Shown in pieces: positions 1 through 4,779 of a stretch of DNA of 7,606 bases. This DNA is from Nitrospirota bacterium. GTDB taxonomy: Bacteria; Nitrospirota; Thermodesulfovibrionia; Thermodesulfovibrionales; Dissulfurispiraceae. The position numbers and the translations under genes were made by a program. Position 1 is the first letter of the stretch. Each line of letters begins with the position of its first letter. The notes under the pieces were generated by a model. That model did no database searches. It saw only the letters and a list, made by a program, of their open reading frames with translations, and had not been told where the DNA came from. The stretch spans positions 1 through 7,606 of the forward strand of contig JACREW010000140.1 in the NCBI GenBank assembly GCA_016212685.1, read 5' to 3'.

Positions 1-98
1 CTCCTGCAAACGCTGAGCCTCGGCCGCTCGGCAGTGCCGAATACCTTTTTCCTCAATCTCGCGTGTCTTCTCTTCCGTGCCGATTCCTTTATATTCAC
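1..98 (-). CDS. rplR: 50S ribosomal protein L18, N-terminal fragment (cut by window edge)
   Basis: This is the first 32 codons of a reading frame that runs off the low-coordinate edge. It translates from a GTG as (M)NIKESARKRRHARLRK, followed by KKVFGTAERPRLSVCR. The second segment is the characteristic L18 N-terminal motif (basic stretch, then GTxERPRLSV). L18 binds 5S rRNA together with L5 and sits in the central protuberance of the large subunit. The GTG at 98-96 is chosen because a perfect AGGAGG lies 6 nt upstream and directly follows the rplF stop codon; there is no in-frame ATG nearby. The place after rplF is the normal spc-operon position. The gene is incomplete only because the window ends, and there is no sign of damage. 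Confidence 0.93.
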   Translation of the reverse strand, partial: MNIKESARKRRHARLRKKVFGTAERPRLSVCR

Positions 99-104
99 CG
101 ATAT

Positions 105-110
105 CCTCCT
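105..110 (-). promoter_or_regulatory. Ribosome binding site of rplR
   Basis: AGGAGG on the minus strand lies immediately after the TAG stop of rplF and 6 nt before a GTG. It fixes the non-ATG start of rplR. Confidence 0.85.
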
Positions 111-653
111 CTACTTCTTGCCTGTCTTGCCTGCCTTAAGCTTGATCCGCTCGCCGGCATACCTGACGCCTTTACCCTTATACGCATCCGGCGTTCTAAG
201 TTCCTTTATGTTGGCAGCAACCTGTCCCAAAAGCTGTTTGTCTATTCCGCTGAGGGTAATAGTAGTCTGCTTTTCATCGGCCTTTGCGGCAACGCCTGCA
301 GGAAGCTCGAATTCAACCGGATGGGAATAGCCGAGCGTAAATAATATCCTGTTCCCTTTCACCTGCGCCCTGTATCCGATGCCTATTATTTCGAGCACCC
401 TCTCGTACCCCTTGAATACGCCGTTCACCATGTTCGACATCAGGCTGCGCGCAAGGCCGTGAAGAGCCCTGTCTTCCTTCATGTCGGATAACCGCTCGAC
501 CAATATATTATTATCGGCCATGGAAACTTTTATTCTTTGGGGGATTGAATAACTGTTTTCACCCTTAGGCCCTTTTACCTTGACAACGTCTTTCTTTATC
601 TCGACATTCACGCCCTGAGGTATTGCTATAGGCTGTTTTCCTATTCTCGACAT
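111..653 (-). CDS. rplF: 50S ribosomal protein L6
   Basis: The product is 180 residues, the usual bacterial L6 length. It begins MSRIGKQPIAIP and ends with the family signature PDAYKGKGVRY at residues 155-165 followed by a basic tail. L6 consists of two similar alpha/beta domains (roughly 10-82 and 90-165). It binds 23S rRNA near the sarcin-ricin loop at the base of the L7/L12 stalk, close to the elongation-factor site. The ATG is preceded by an AAGGAGAG that overlaps the TAA stop of rpsH, leaving a 13-nt gap between the genes. This arrangement suggests translational coupling with rpsH. The stop is TAG. Confidence 0.98.
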   Translation of the reverse strand: MSRIGKQPIAIPQGVNVEIKKDVVKVKGPKGENSYSIPQRIKVSMADNNILVERLSDMKEDRALHGLARSLMSNMVNGVFKGYERVLEIIGIGYRAQVKGNRILFTLGYSHPVEFELPAGVAAKADEKQTTITLSGIDKQLLGQVAANIKELRTPDAYKGKGVRYAGERIKLKAGKTGKK

Positions 654-666
654 CTGTTATCTCTCC

Positions 667-1062
667 TTACCACACATAACATAGCACTTCGCCGCCTACG
701 CCTTCCCTGCGGCACTCTTTATCGCCTAATATTCCATTAGGCGTAGTGATAACTGCCACCCCGACTCCGCCCATCACCCTAGGTATTTCGCTCTTACCGA
801 CGTATACCCTTCTGCCGGGCTTGCTTATTCTCTTCAATCCCGATATAATCGACCCGCTTTCGGGCGCATATTTCAGGGCAATCCTTAATATCCCTTGCTT
901 TTTATCCTTGATAATTTTATACGATTTTATAAACCCCTCTTCCTTCAATATCTTCGCTATCTCCACTTTCATTTTGGAAGCAGGGATATCGACCTTTTCG
1001 CTCTTTATAAGGATCGCATTCCTTATGCGGGTCAACATATCTGCAATTGGATCGGTTAGCAT
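667..1062 (-). CDS. rpsH: 30S ribosomal protein S8
   Basis: The product is 131 residues, starting MLTDPIADMLTRIRNA and ending GVGGEVLCYVW, both diagnostic of S8. The C-terminal signature (TTPNGILGDKECRREGVGGEV) carries the 16S rRNA helix 21 contacts. S8 is an early central-domain assembly protein. In Escherichia coli it is also the translational repressor of the spc operon. The ATG has an AGGAGG only 4 nt upstream, and that Shine-Dalgarno lies inside a short inverted repeat (1061-1076). A larger stem-loop (1092-1118) sits further upstream, and the 58-nt leader after rpsZ is one of only two sizeable gaps in the window. Whether S8 regulates its own mRNA here cannot be judged from sequence alone. 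Confidence 0.98.
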   Translation of the reverse strand: MLTDPIADMLTRIRNAILIKSEKVDIPASKMKVEIAKILKEEGFIKSYKIIKDKKQGILRIALKYAPESGSIISGLKRISKPGRRVYVGKSEIPRVMGGVGVAVITTPNGILGDKECRREGVGGEVLCYVW

Positions 1063-1076
1063 TTAGCCTCCTAAAT
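1061..1076 (-). promoter_or_regulatory. Inverted repeat enclosing the rpsH Shine-Dalgarno and start codon
   Basis: On the minus strand ATTTAG-GAGG-CTAAAT forms a perfect 6-bp stem with a 4-nt loop. The AG of the Shine-Dalgarno AGGAGG is in the stem, its GAGG is the loop, and the last two stem bases are the AT of the rpsH ATG. The stem has a single G-C pair and is therefore weak. A regulatory role is inference. Confidence 0.45.
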
Positions 1077-1091
1077 CTTATATCCTGTATC

Positions 1092-1118
1092 CGATGAAAA
1101 GCCGAAGCCCCTTCATCG
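1092..1118 (-). other. RNA stem-loop with C(UUCG)G tetraloop between rpsZ and rpsH
   Basis: On the minus strand CGATGAA (1118-1112) pairs with TTCATCG (1098-1092). Above one bulged G, two G-U pairs, G-C and C-G close a TTCG tetraloop (1106-1103). This gives 11 pairs in total, capped by the exceptionally stable cUUCGg loop. No T-run follows on the minus strand, so it does not look like an intrinsic terminator. It could act in mRNA processing or stability, in transcript attenuation, or as a protein-binding site upstream of rpsH. Confidence 0.6.
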
Positions 1119-1120
1119 CG

Positions 1121-1306
1121 TTACCAGCTCGATTTTGTTACCCCGGGTATCTGTCCCTTAAGGGCGAGCGTCCTGAAACAAATCCTACAAAGGCCGAACT
1201 GCCTTATATAACTCCTCGGCCTGCCGCATACCTTGCACCTGTTGTGAGCTCTGACCTTAAACTTGGGCGGCCTCTTAGATTTCTCTATTATGCATGTCTT
1301 TGCCAC
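1121..1306 (-). CDS. rpsZ: 30S ribosomal protein S14, zinc-binding type (S14Z)
   Basis: The product is 61 residues, the exact usual length of zinc-type S14. The core SKRPPKFKVRAHNRC and the end KGQIPGVTKSSW are typical. Cysteines 24, 27, 40 and 43 form the C-x2-C...C-x2-C zinc site, so this is the C+ form and not the longer cysteine-free S14. It binds 16S rRNA in the head of the small subunit. The frame is open a further 19 codons upstream to a TTG, but a strong AAGGAGG 5 nt before the GTG at 1306-1304 and the family length favour that GTG. The gene lies between rplE and rpsH as in spc operons. It is the only gene here flanked by gaps of more than 50 nt on both sides, each holding a stem-loop. 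Confidence 0.95.
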   Translation of the reverse strand: MAKTCIIEKSKRPPKFKVRAHNRCKVCGRPRSYIRQFGLCRICFRTLALKGQIPGVTKSSW

Positions 1307-1311
1307 AAACT

Positions 1312-1318
1312 CCTCCTT
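1312..1318 (-). promoter_or_regulatory. Ribosome binding site of rpsZ
   Basis: AAGGAGG on the minus strand ends 5 nt (AGTTT) before the GTG at 1306. It decides for the 61-residue S14 over an 80-residue version beginning at an upstream TTG. Confidence 0.85.
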
Positions 1319-1325
1319 GCTGAAG

Positions 1326-1354
1326 TCCCGAAAAGTCTTGCCGCTTTTCAGGGA
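1326..1354 (-). other. RNA stem-loop in the rplE-rpsZ gap
   Basis: On the minus strand TCCC (1354-1351), a bulged T, then GAAAAG (1349-1344) pair with CTTTTC (1335-1330) and GGGA (1329-1326) around an 8-nt loop. This gives ten Watson-Crick pairs with one bulge. It ends about 8 nt upstream of the rpsZ Shine-Dalgarno and begins just after the rplE stop. No T-run follows, so it is not a classical terminator. Its function is unknown. Confidence 0.55.
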
Positions 1355-1363
1355 ATCGCTCAA

Positions 1364-1906
1364 TCATTTTCTGAAAGGCATTCCCATGCGTCCCATCAAT
1401 GCCTTGCATTCTTCATCCGTCTTTGCGGTAGTGCATATTGTAACATCGAGGCCGTGCACCATCTCGACCTTGTCATAGTCTATTTCAGGGAATATATACT
1501 GCTCTTTCAAACCAAAGGTGTAATTTCCCTTGCCGTCAAAAGACTTTCCCGAAAGCCCCTTAAAATCCCTTATTCTCGGCAGTGCGACGCTTATCAGCCT
1601 ATCCATGAATTCGTACATCCTTTCGCCCCTGAGGGTGACTTTACATCCGAGGGGAACGGCCTGTTTGAGTTTAAAGCCGGCTATCGCCTTCTTGGATTTT
1701 GTAATAAGAGGCTTCTGTCCGGTGATGGCGGCAAGTTCCCGCTCGGCCGCATCGAGAACCTTGATATTCTGCGTAGCTTCGCCAAGGGTTACGTGAACAA
1801 CCACCTTCTGGAGCCTCGGAACCTGCATGATGCTTTTATATGAAAATTCCTTCATTATAGCAGGCACTATCTCTTTTATATATCTTTCCTTCAGCCTCGG
1901 TGCCAT
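1364..1906 (-). CDS. rplE: 50S ribosomal protein L5
   Basis: From MAPRLKERYIKEIVPAIMKEF the product is 180 residues, the normal L5 length. Segments QVPRLQKVVVHVTLGEA (about 28-44), the basic region TGQKPLITKSKKAIAGFKL (62-80) and the terminal MGMPFRK are diagnostic. L5 binds 5S rRNA and contacts the P-site tRNA and the S13 bridge from the central protuberance. The frame is open 8 codons further to a GTG, but that would place the Shine-Dalgarno inside the coding region. The chosen ATG overlaps the rplX stop as TAATG. The nearest strong Shine-Dalgarno (AAGGAGG) is 13 nt upstream, longer than ideal, so translational coupling to rplX probably helps initiation. The stop is TGA. Confidence 0.97.
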   Translation of the reverse strand: MAPRLKERYIKEIVPAIMKEFSYKSIMQVPRLQKVVVHVTLGEATQNIKVLDAAERELAAITGQKPLITKSKKAIAGFKLKQAVPLGCKVTLRGERMYEFMDRLISVALPRIRDFKGLSGKSFDGKGNYTFGLKEQYIFPEIDYDKVEMVHGLDVTICTTAKTDEECKALMGRMGMPFRK

Positions 1907-2226
1907 TATTGGTCTATAACCTCCTTGCACTTCTTACATGTCCTGAGTTTTTTCCCGTCGTCAATGACCGCAGCGGCTATCCTTGTGGGCTTGCTGCATT
2001 TAGGACATACGAGCATAACATTCGATACGTGTATCGGCGCTTCCTTTTCTATAATTCCACCCTGCGTGTATTTCTTGCTGGGCTTCATATGCTTTTTGAC
2101 TACATTCAAGCCTTGTATAATAACTTTTCCCTTGGACGGCAATACGGACAGAACCCTTCCGCTCTTTCCTTTGTTCCTGCCGGAAAGCACAACAGCCGTA
2201 TCTCCTTTTTTAATCCTTAAACCCAC
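1906..2226 (-). CDS. rplX: 50S ribosomal protein L24 with four-cysteine C-terminal ribbon
   Basis: The product is 106 residues starting (M)GLRIKKGDTAVVLSGRNKGKSGRVL, a KOW motif (about 4-32) typical of L24. Residues V35 to H46 (IIQGLNVVKKH) and the IHVSNV segment are also typical. The C-terminal part has CPKC (C74, C77) and CKKC (C97, C100), probably a zinc ribbon; such cysteines occur in many but not all bacterial L24. L24 initiates large-subunit assembly by binding the 5' domain of 23S rRNA. The GTG at 2226-2224 is chosen over an upstream start that would add 20 unrelated residues overlapping rplN, because AGGAGG stands 7 nt before it. The rplN stop TAG is embedded in that Shine-Dalgarno. 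Confidence 0.96.
   Translation of the reverse strand: MGLRIKKGDTAVVLSGRNKGKSGRVLSVLPSKGKVIIQGLNVVKKHMKPSKKYTQGGIIEKEAPIHVSNVMLVCPKCSKPTRIAAAVIDDGKKLRTCKKCKEVIDQ
1920..1926 (-). promoter_or_regulatory. Ribosome binding site of rplE (long spacer)
   Basis: AAGGAGG on the minus strand lies within the last codons of rplX, 13 nt before the rplE ATG. The spacer exceeds the usual 5-9 nt. No alternative ATG, GTG or TTG occurs between them in frame. Confidence 0.6.
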
Positions 2227-2233
2227 GCTATAT

Positions 2234-2239
2234 CCTCCT
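2234..2239 (-). promoter_or_regulatory. Ribosome binding site of rplX, overlapping the rplN stop codon
   Basis: AGGAGG on the minus strand shares its first bases with the TAG stop of rplN (TAGGAGG) and precedes the rplX GTG by 7 nt. It fixes the L24 start. Confidence 0.85.
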
Positions 2240-2606
2240 ACAGAACCTCGGGGGCAAGGGATATGATCTTCATGAATTCCTTCCATCTCAGTTCCCTTGC
2301 AACCGGTCCGAATATTCTTGTGCCTATAGGCTCGAACTGGTTATTTATAATGACAACCGCATTCTGGTCAAACCGTATATAAGAGCCGTCGGTCCTCCTG
2401 GTTTCCTTCTTGGTCCTGACCACCACCGCCTTAGCTACGGCGCCCTTCTTTATATTGCCTTCAGGAATTGCCTCCTTCACGCTTACGACGATAATATCGC
2501 CGAGCCTGGCATATCTCCTGTTGGAGCCTCCAAGCACCCTTATGCACTGGACTTTTTTGGCTCCGGAATTGTCCGCTACTTCAAGAATGCTCCTCGGCTG
2601 AATCAT
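2238..2606 (-). CDS. rplN: 50S ribosomal protein L14
   Basis: The product is 122 residues, exactly the standard L14 length, beginning MIQPRSILEVADNSGAKK. The L14 signature is present around residues 58-84 (AKAVVVRTKKETRR, DGSYIRFDQNAVV), and the C-terminus ends in SLAPEVL, as in most bacteria. L14 is a beta-barrel protein at the subunit interface. It forms inter-subunit bridges with 16S rRNA and is the docking site of the silencing factor RsfS. The ATG follows the rpsQ stop by one base (TAAGATG). A GAGGG inside the last codons of rpsQ is the likely Shine-Dalgarno. It is the first gene of the spc set, but no promoter is visible at the junction, so S10 and spc appear joined. Confidence 0.98.
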   Translation of the reverse strand: MIQPRSILEVADNSGAKKVQCIRVLGGSNRRYARLGDIIVVSVKEAIPEGNIKKGAVAKAVVVRTKKETRRTDGSYIRFDQNAVVIINNQFEPIGTRIFGPVARELRWKEFMKIISLAPEVL

Positions 2607-2607
2607 C

Positions 2608-2856
2608 TTACTTTCCCTCGCCTTCTACAATGTTAATTACCTGCCACCGCTTATCCTTGCTCAAAGGCCTGCTCTCGATTATCTTAACGGTATCTCCGGC
2701 CTTGCACTTGTTTTCTTCGTCATGAGCCTTGAACTTGGTAATCTTCTTAACGGTCTTCTTATACAAAGGATGCTGGAATGTTCTCGTAACCGCAACAACC
2801 ACGGTCTTATCCATCTTATCACTGACGACTTTACCCGTATAAACCTTCTTAGGCAT
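2608..2856 (-). CDS. rpsQ: 30S ribosomal protein S17
   Basis: The product is 82 residues, the normal bacterial size. It starts MPKKVYTGKVVSDKMDKTVVV and includes the HPLYKK and KFKAHDEENKCKAGD segments followed by ESRPLSKDKRW, the S17 signature of an OB-fold rRNA-binding protein. S17 is a primary binder of the 5' domain of 16S rRNA and stabilises the small-subunit body. The ATG overlaps the rpmC stop by 8 nt (ATGCCTAA). An AAGGGG about 8-10 nt upstream inside rpmC is the probable Shine-Dalgarno. The overlap suggests coupled translation of L29 and S17. Confidence 0.98.
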   Translation of the reverse strand: MPKKVYTGKVVSDKMDKTVVVAVTRTFQHPLYKKTVKKITKFKAHDEENKCKAGDTVKIIESRPLSKDKRWQVINIVEGEGK

Positions 2857-3055
2857 TTTTAGATACCCCTTTTTCTTTTTCTGTAATTACGGTGAGCGCC
2901 CGCGCTATATCTTTTCGTACCGCCCTGACCCTCATATTATTTCCCAGTTCTCCTTTCGAGAGCTGAAATCTGAGGTTGAAAAGCTCTTTTCTTAAATCCA
3001 TTTCTTTCTGCCTTAATTCATCGGCTGATAATGCTTTCGCTTCGGAAGGTTTCAT
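2849..3055 (-). CDS. rpmC: 50S ribosomal protein L29
   Basis: The product is 68 residues and almost wholly helical, as expected for L29: MKPSEAKALSADELRQKEMD, then LRKELFNLRFQLSKGEL and RVRAVRKDIARALTVI. The LFNLRFQ and VRKDIAR segments are the recognisable family core. L29 is a two-helix hairpin near the polypeptide exit tunnel. Beside L23 it contributes to the docking area for trigger factor and the signal recognition particle. Its ATG overlaps the rplP stop as ATGA, and its own stop overlaps rpsQ. Confidence 0.97.
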   Translation of the reverse strand: MKPSEAKALSADELRQKEMDLRKELFNLRFQLSKGELGNNMRVRAVRKDIARALTVITEKEKGVSKNA

Positions 3056-3471
3056 GATACGACCTCCTCCCTTTTCATGAATCTCACGGCAAGAGGCAGC
3101 TTTCTGGAGGCAAGTTTAAACGCCTCTTTTGCGACCTCCTCGCTTATGCCCGCTACCTCATACAGAATCCTTCCAGGCTTTACTACCGCAACCCAATACT
3201 CCGGGTTTCCTTTTCCCTTTCCCATTCTTGTCTCTGCCGGCTTCTTGGTTATAGGTTTATCCGGGAATATCCGTATCCAGACCTTGCAGCCTTTCTTGGC
3301 CGCCCTCGTTATGGCAACCCTCGCCGCTTCGATCTGGCGGCTTGTTATCCAGCCCGGCTCCATGGCCTTCATACCATATTCTCCGAATGATATTTCCGCT
3401 CCCCTGTATGCCTTGCCGTTCATGTTGCCTTTCATCAACTTTCTGTATTTAACCTTTTTAGGTGCCAACAT
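3052..3471 (-). CDS. rplP: 50S ribosomal protein L16
   Basis: The product is 139 residues, close to the usual 136-145. It begins MLAPKKVKYRKLMKGNMNG, contains the RQIEAARVAITRAAKKGCKVWIRIFPDKP core in the middle, and has RMGKGKGNPEYWVAVVKPG at about residues 82-100. The RMGKGKG loop approaches the peptidyl-transferase centre and the A-site tRNA; its arginine (R82 here) corresponds to the site hydroxylated in E. coli L16. The ATG lies 4 nt after the rpsC stop with an AGGAG 9 nt upstream. The TGA stop overlaps the rpmC start. Confidence 0.98.
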   Translation of the reverse strand: MLAPKKVKYRKLMKGNMNGKAYRGAEISFGEYGMKAMEPGWITSRQIEAARVAITRAAKKGCKVWIRIFPDKPITKKPAETRMGKGKGNPEYWVAVVKPGRILYEVAGISEEVAKEAFKLASRKLPLAVRFMKREEVVS

Positions 3472-3475
3472 AACG

Positions 3476-4132
3476 TTATTCTCCTGAAGACGAAATTACT
3501 GCCTGATCCGGAAGTATGTCGCCGCTATATATCCAGACCTTGACGCCGATCTTACCGTAGGTTGTGCGCGCCTCCGCAAAACCGTAATCAATGTCCGCCC
3601 TGAATGTGCTGAGCGGAACCCTGCCTTCCCTGTACCACTCCGAACGGGCTATCTCAGCCCCTGCCAGCCTTCCGGAACACTGAACCTTTATGCCGAGTGC
3701 GCCGAACCTCATCGCCGATGAAACGGCGCGCTTCAACGCCCTTCTGAAAGCAACCCTCTTTTCGAGCTGCAATGCGATATTCTCCGAGACAAGCTGAGCG
3801 TTAACTTCAGGCTTTCTGACTTCCTTTATATCTATAGATACCTGCTTGCCGGTTATATTTTCTATCTCTTTTTTGAGTTTCTCTACTTCCACGCCTTTCT
3901 TTCCTATTATAATGCCGGGTCTCGCGGTATATATTATAAGTTTCAACTTCTGCCCGGGTCTTTCTATTTCTACCTTTGAAAGGCCGGCGTGGAATAATTT
4001 TCCCTTGATAAGTTTACGTATGTTTATGTCTTCGATAAGCTGGTCGGCATAACCTTTTCTCAGAAACCATCGCGACTCCCATGTCCTGATGATTCCTACT
4101 CTGTTGCCTATTGGATTAGTCTTCTGACCCAT
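3476..4132 (-). CDS. rpsC: 30S ribosomal protein S3
   Basis: The product is 218 residues, typical for S3. It starts MGQKTNPIGNRVGIIRTWES. The KH type II domain carries GIIIGKKG (GxxG loop at 77-80). The C-terminal domain has RFGALGIKVQCSGRLAGAE at 142-160, followed by IARSEWYREGRVPLSTFRAD. S3 sits in the head at the mRNA entry channel and, with S4 and S5, supports mRNA unwinding; the basic helix around residues 130-134 (RRALK) matches the residues implicated in that activity in E. coli. The ATG overlaps the rplV stop as TAATG and is preceded by GGAGGAG. Confidence 0.98.
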   Translation of the reverse strand: MGQKTNPIGNRVGIIRTWESRWFLRKGYADQLIEDINIRKLIKGKLFHAGLSKVEIERPGQKLKLIIYTARPGIIIGKKGVEVEKLKKEIENITGKQVSIDIKEVRKPEVNAQLVSENIALQLEKRVAFRRALKRAVSSAMRFGALGIKVQCSGRLAGAEIARSEWYREGRVPLSTFRADIDYGFAEARTTYGKIGVKVWIYSGDILPDQAVISSSGE

Positions 4133-4467
4133 TACTCCTCCGTCAGGATAATTGTTATATGAGACATTCTCTTCTTTATTACATTAGCCCTGCCCATTGC
4201 CCTGGGCTCCATTCGCTTTATTACCGGACCATGATCTACAAAAACAGTCTTTATTTTTAATTTATCTATATCCACATGGCTGTCCTTATGTTCCGCATTC
4301 GCCATTGCCGATCTCAAGAGCTTGGCTATAATCACTGCTCCGCGATATGGCATGTATTTCAAGGAAACCATTGCATCGGAAGCCCTCTTGCCCCTTATAA
4401 GGTCTACAACCCTTCTCGCCTTTCTCGGCGTTATCCTCGCATATTTCAAAATAGCCTTTGATTCCAT
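4132..4467 (-). CDS. rplV: 50S ribosomal protein L22
   Basis: The product is 111 residues, standard for L22. It begins MESKAILKYARITPRKARRV, continues with VDLIRGKRASDA, and ends with the signature KRMEPRAMGRANVIKKRMSHI at residues 84-104. This signature is the extended beta-hairpin that lines the nascent-peptide exit tunnel, where macrolide-resistance and stalling-peptide contacts occur. No insertion or deletion is evident in that hairpin. The ATG lies 15 nt after the rpsS stop with a GAGAGGAT Shine-Dalgarno in between. Confidence 0.98.
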   Translation of the reverse strand: MESKAILKYARITPRKARRVVDLIRGKRASDAMVSLKYMPYRGAVIIAKLLRSAMANAEHKDSHVDIDKLKIKTVFVDHGPVIKRMEPRAMGRANVIKKRMSHITIILTEE

Positions 4468-4482
4468 AAATTATCCTCTCTA

Positions 4483-4767
4483 TCAGCCCTTCACCGATGT
4501 TGTCTTTGCAGCTCCGGAATGGCCTTTAAATGTTCTCGTAGGCGCGAACTCTCCCAGTTTATGCCCTACCATGTTTTCGCTGACATACACGGGAATAAAC
4601 TTCCTTCCATTATGCACGGCAAAGGTAAACCCGATGAATTCAGGCATTATAGTGGAACGTCTCGACCATGTCTTGACCATCTTTTTATCTCCCGATCTCA
4701 TCATAGCCTCTATCTTTTCCATCAGCTTAGGCTCTACATACGGCCCTTTTTTTAAGGATCTCGGCAC
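4483..4767 (-). CDS. rpsS: 30S ribosomal protein S19
   Basis: The product is 94 residues, the usual length. It starts (M)PRSLKKGPYVEPKLMEKIE and contains FIPVYVSENMVGHKLGEF followed by APTRTFKGH, the S19 signature. S19 lies in the head of the small subunit beside S13, near the A-site tRNA and the B1a bridge. The start is a GTG (4767-4765), supported by GAGGAGG 5 nt upstream and by the conserved PRSLKKGP directly after the first codon. The gap after rplB is 12 nt, and its Shine-Dalgarno follows the TAA of rplB immediately. Confidence 0.98.
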   Translation of the reverse strand: MPRSLKKGPYVEPKLMEKIEAMMRSGDKKMVKTWSRRSTIMPEFIGFTFAVHNGRKFIPVYVSENMVGHKLGEFAPTRTFKGHSGAAKTTSVKG

Positions 4768-4772
4768 TTAAT

Positions 4773-4778
4773 CCTCCT
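4773..4778 (-). promoter_or_regulatory. Ribosome binding site of rpsS
   Basis: AGGAGG on the minus strand stands 5 nt before a GTG and just after the rplB stop. It confirms a GTG start for S19. Confidence 0.85.
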
Positions 4779-4779
4779 C

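Noticed and set aside
1081..1092. Short direct repeat TATCC-TG-TATCC
   Set aside because: Two 5-base copies are expected by chance and no array or mobile-element context exists.
1092..1118. Intrinsic transcription terminator after rpsZ
   Set aside because: The stem is followed by GATACAGG on the minus strand rather than a T-run, and essential genes of the same operon continue downstream.
1307..1363. 19-codon in-frame extension of rpsZ to a TTG
   Set aside because: The added residues do not match S14, and a strong Shine-Dalgarno stands directly before the internal GTG that gives the standard 61-residue protein.
1094..1843. A 249-codon plus-strand open frame antisense to rplE, rpsZ and the rpsH leader
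   Set aside because: It crosses the opposite strand of well-recognised ribosomal genes, resembles no family I know, and is a typical shadow frame.
2227..2286. 20-codon upstream extension of rplX into rplN
   Set aside because: The residues do not resemble L24, and the AGGAGG at 2239-2234 points to the GTG at 2226.
3077..3487. Plus-strand open frame of 136 codons with hydrophobic stretches
   Set aside because: It is antisense to rplP, and its hydrophobicity arises from the reverse complement of lysine- and glutamate-rich codons.
4322..4771. Plus-strand open frame of 149 codons
   Set aside because: It lies wholly antisense to rplV and rpsS, with no ribosome binding site or family resemblance.
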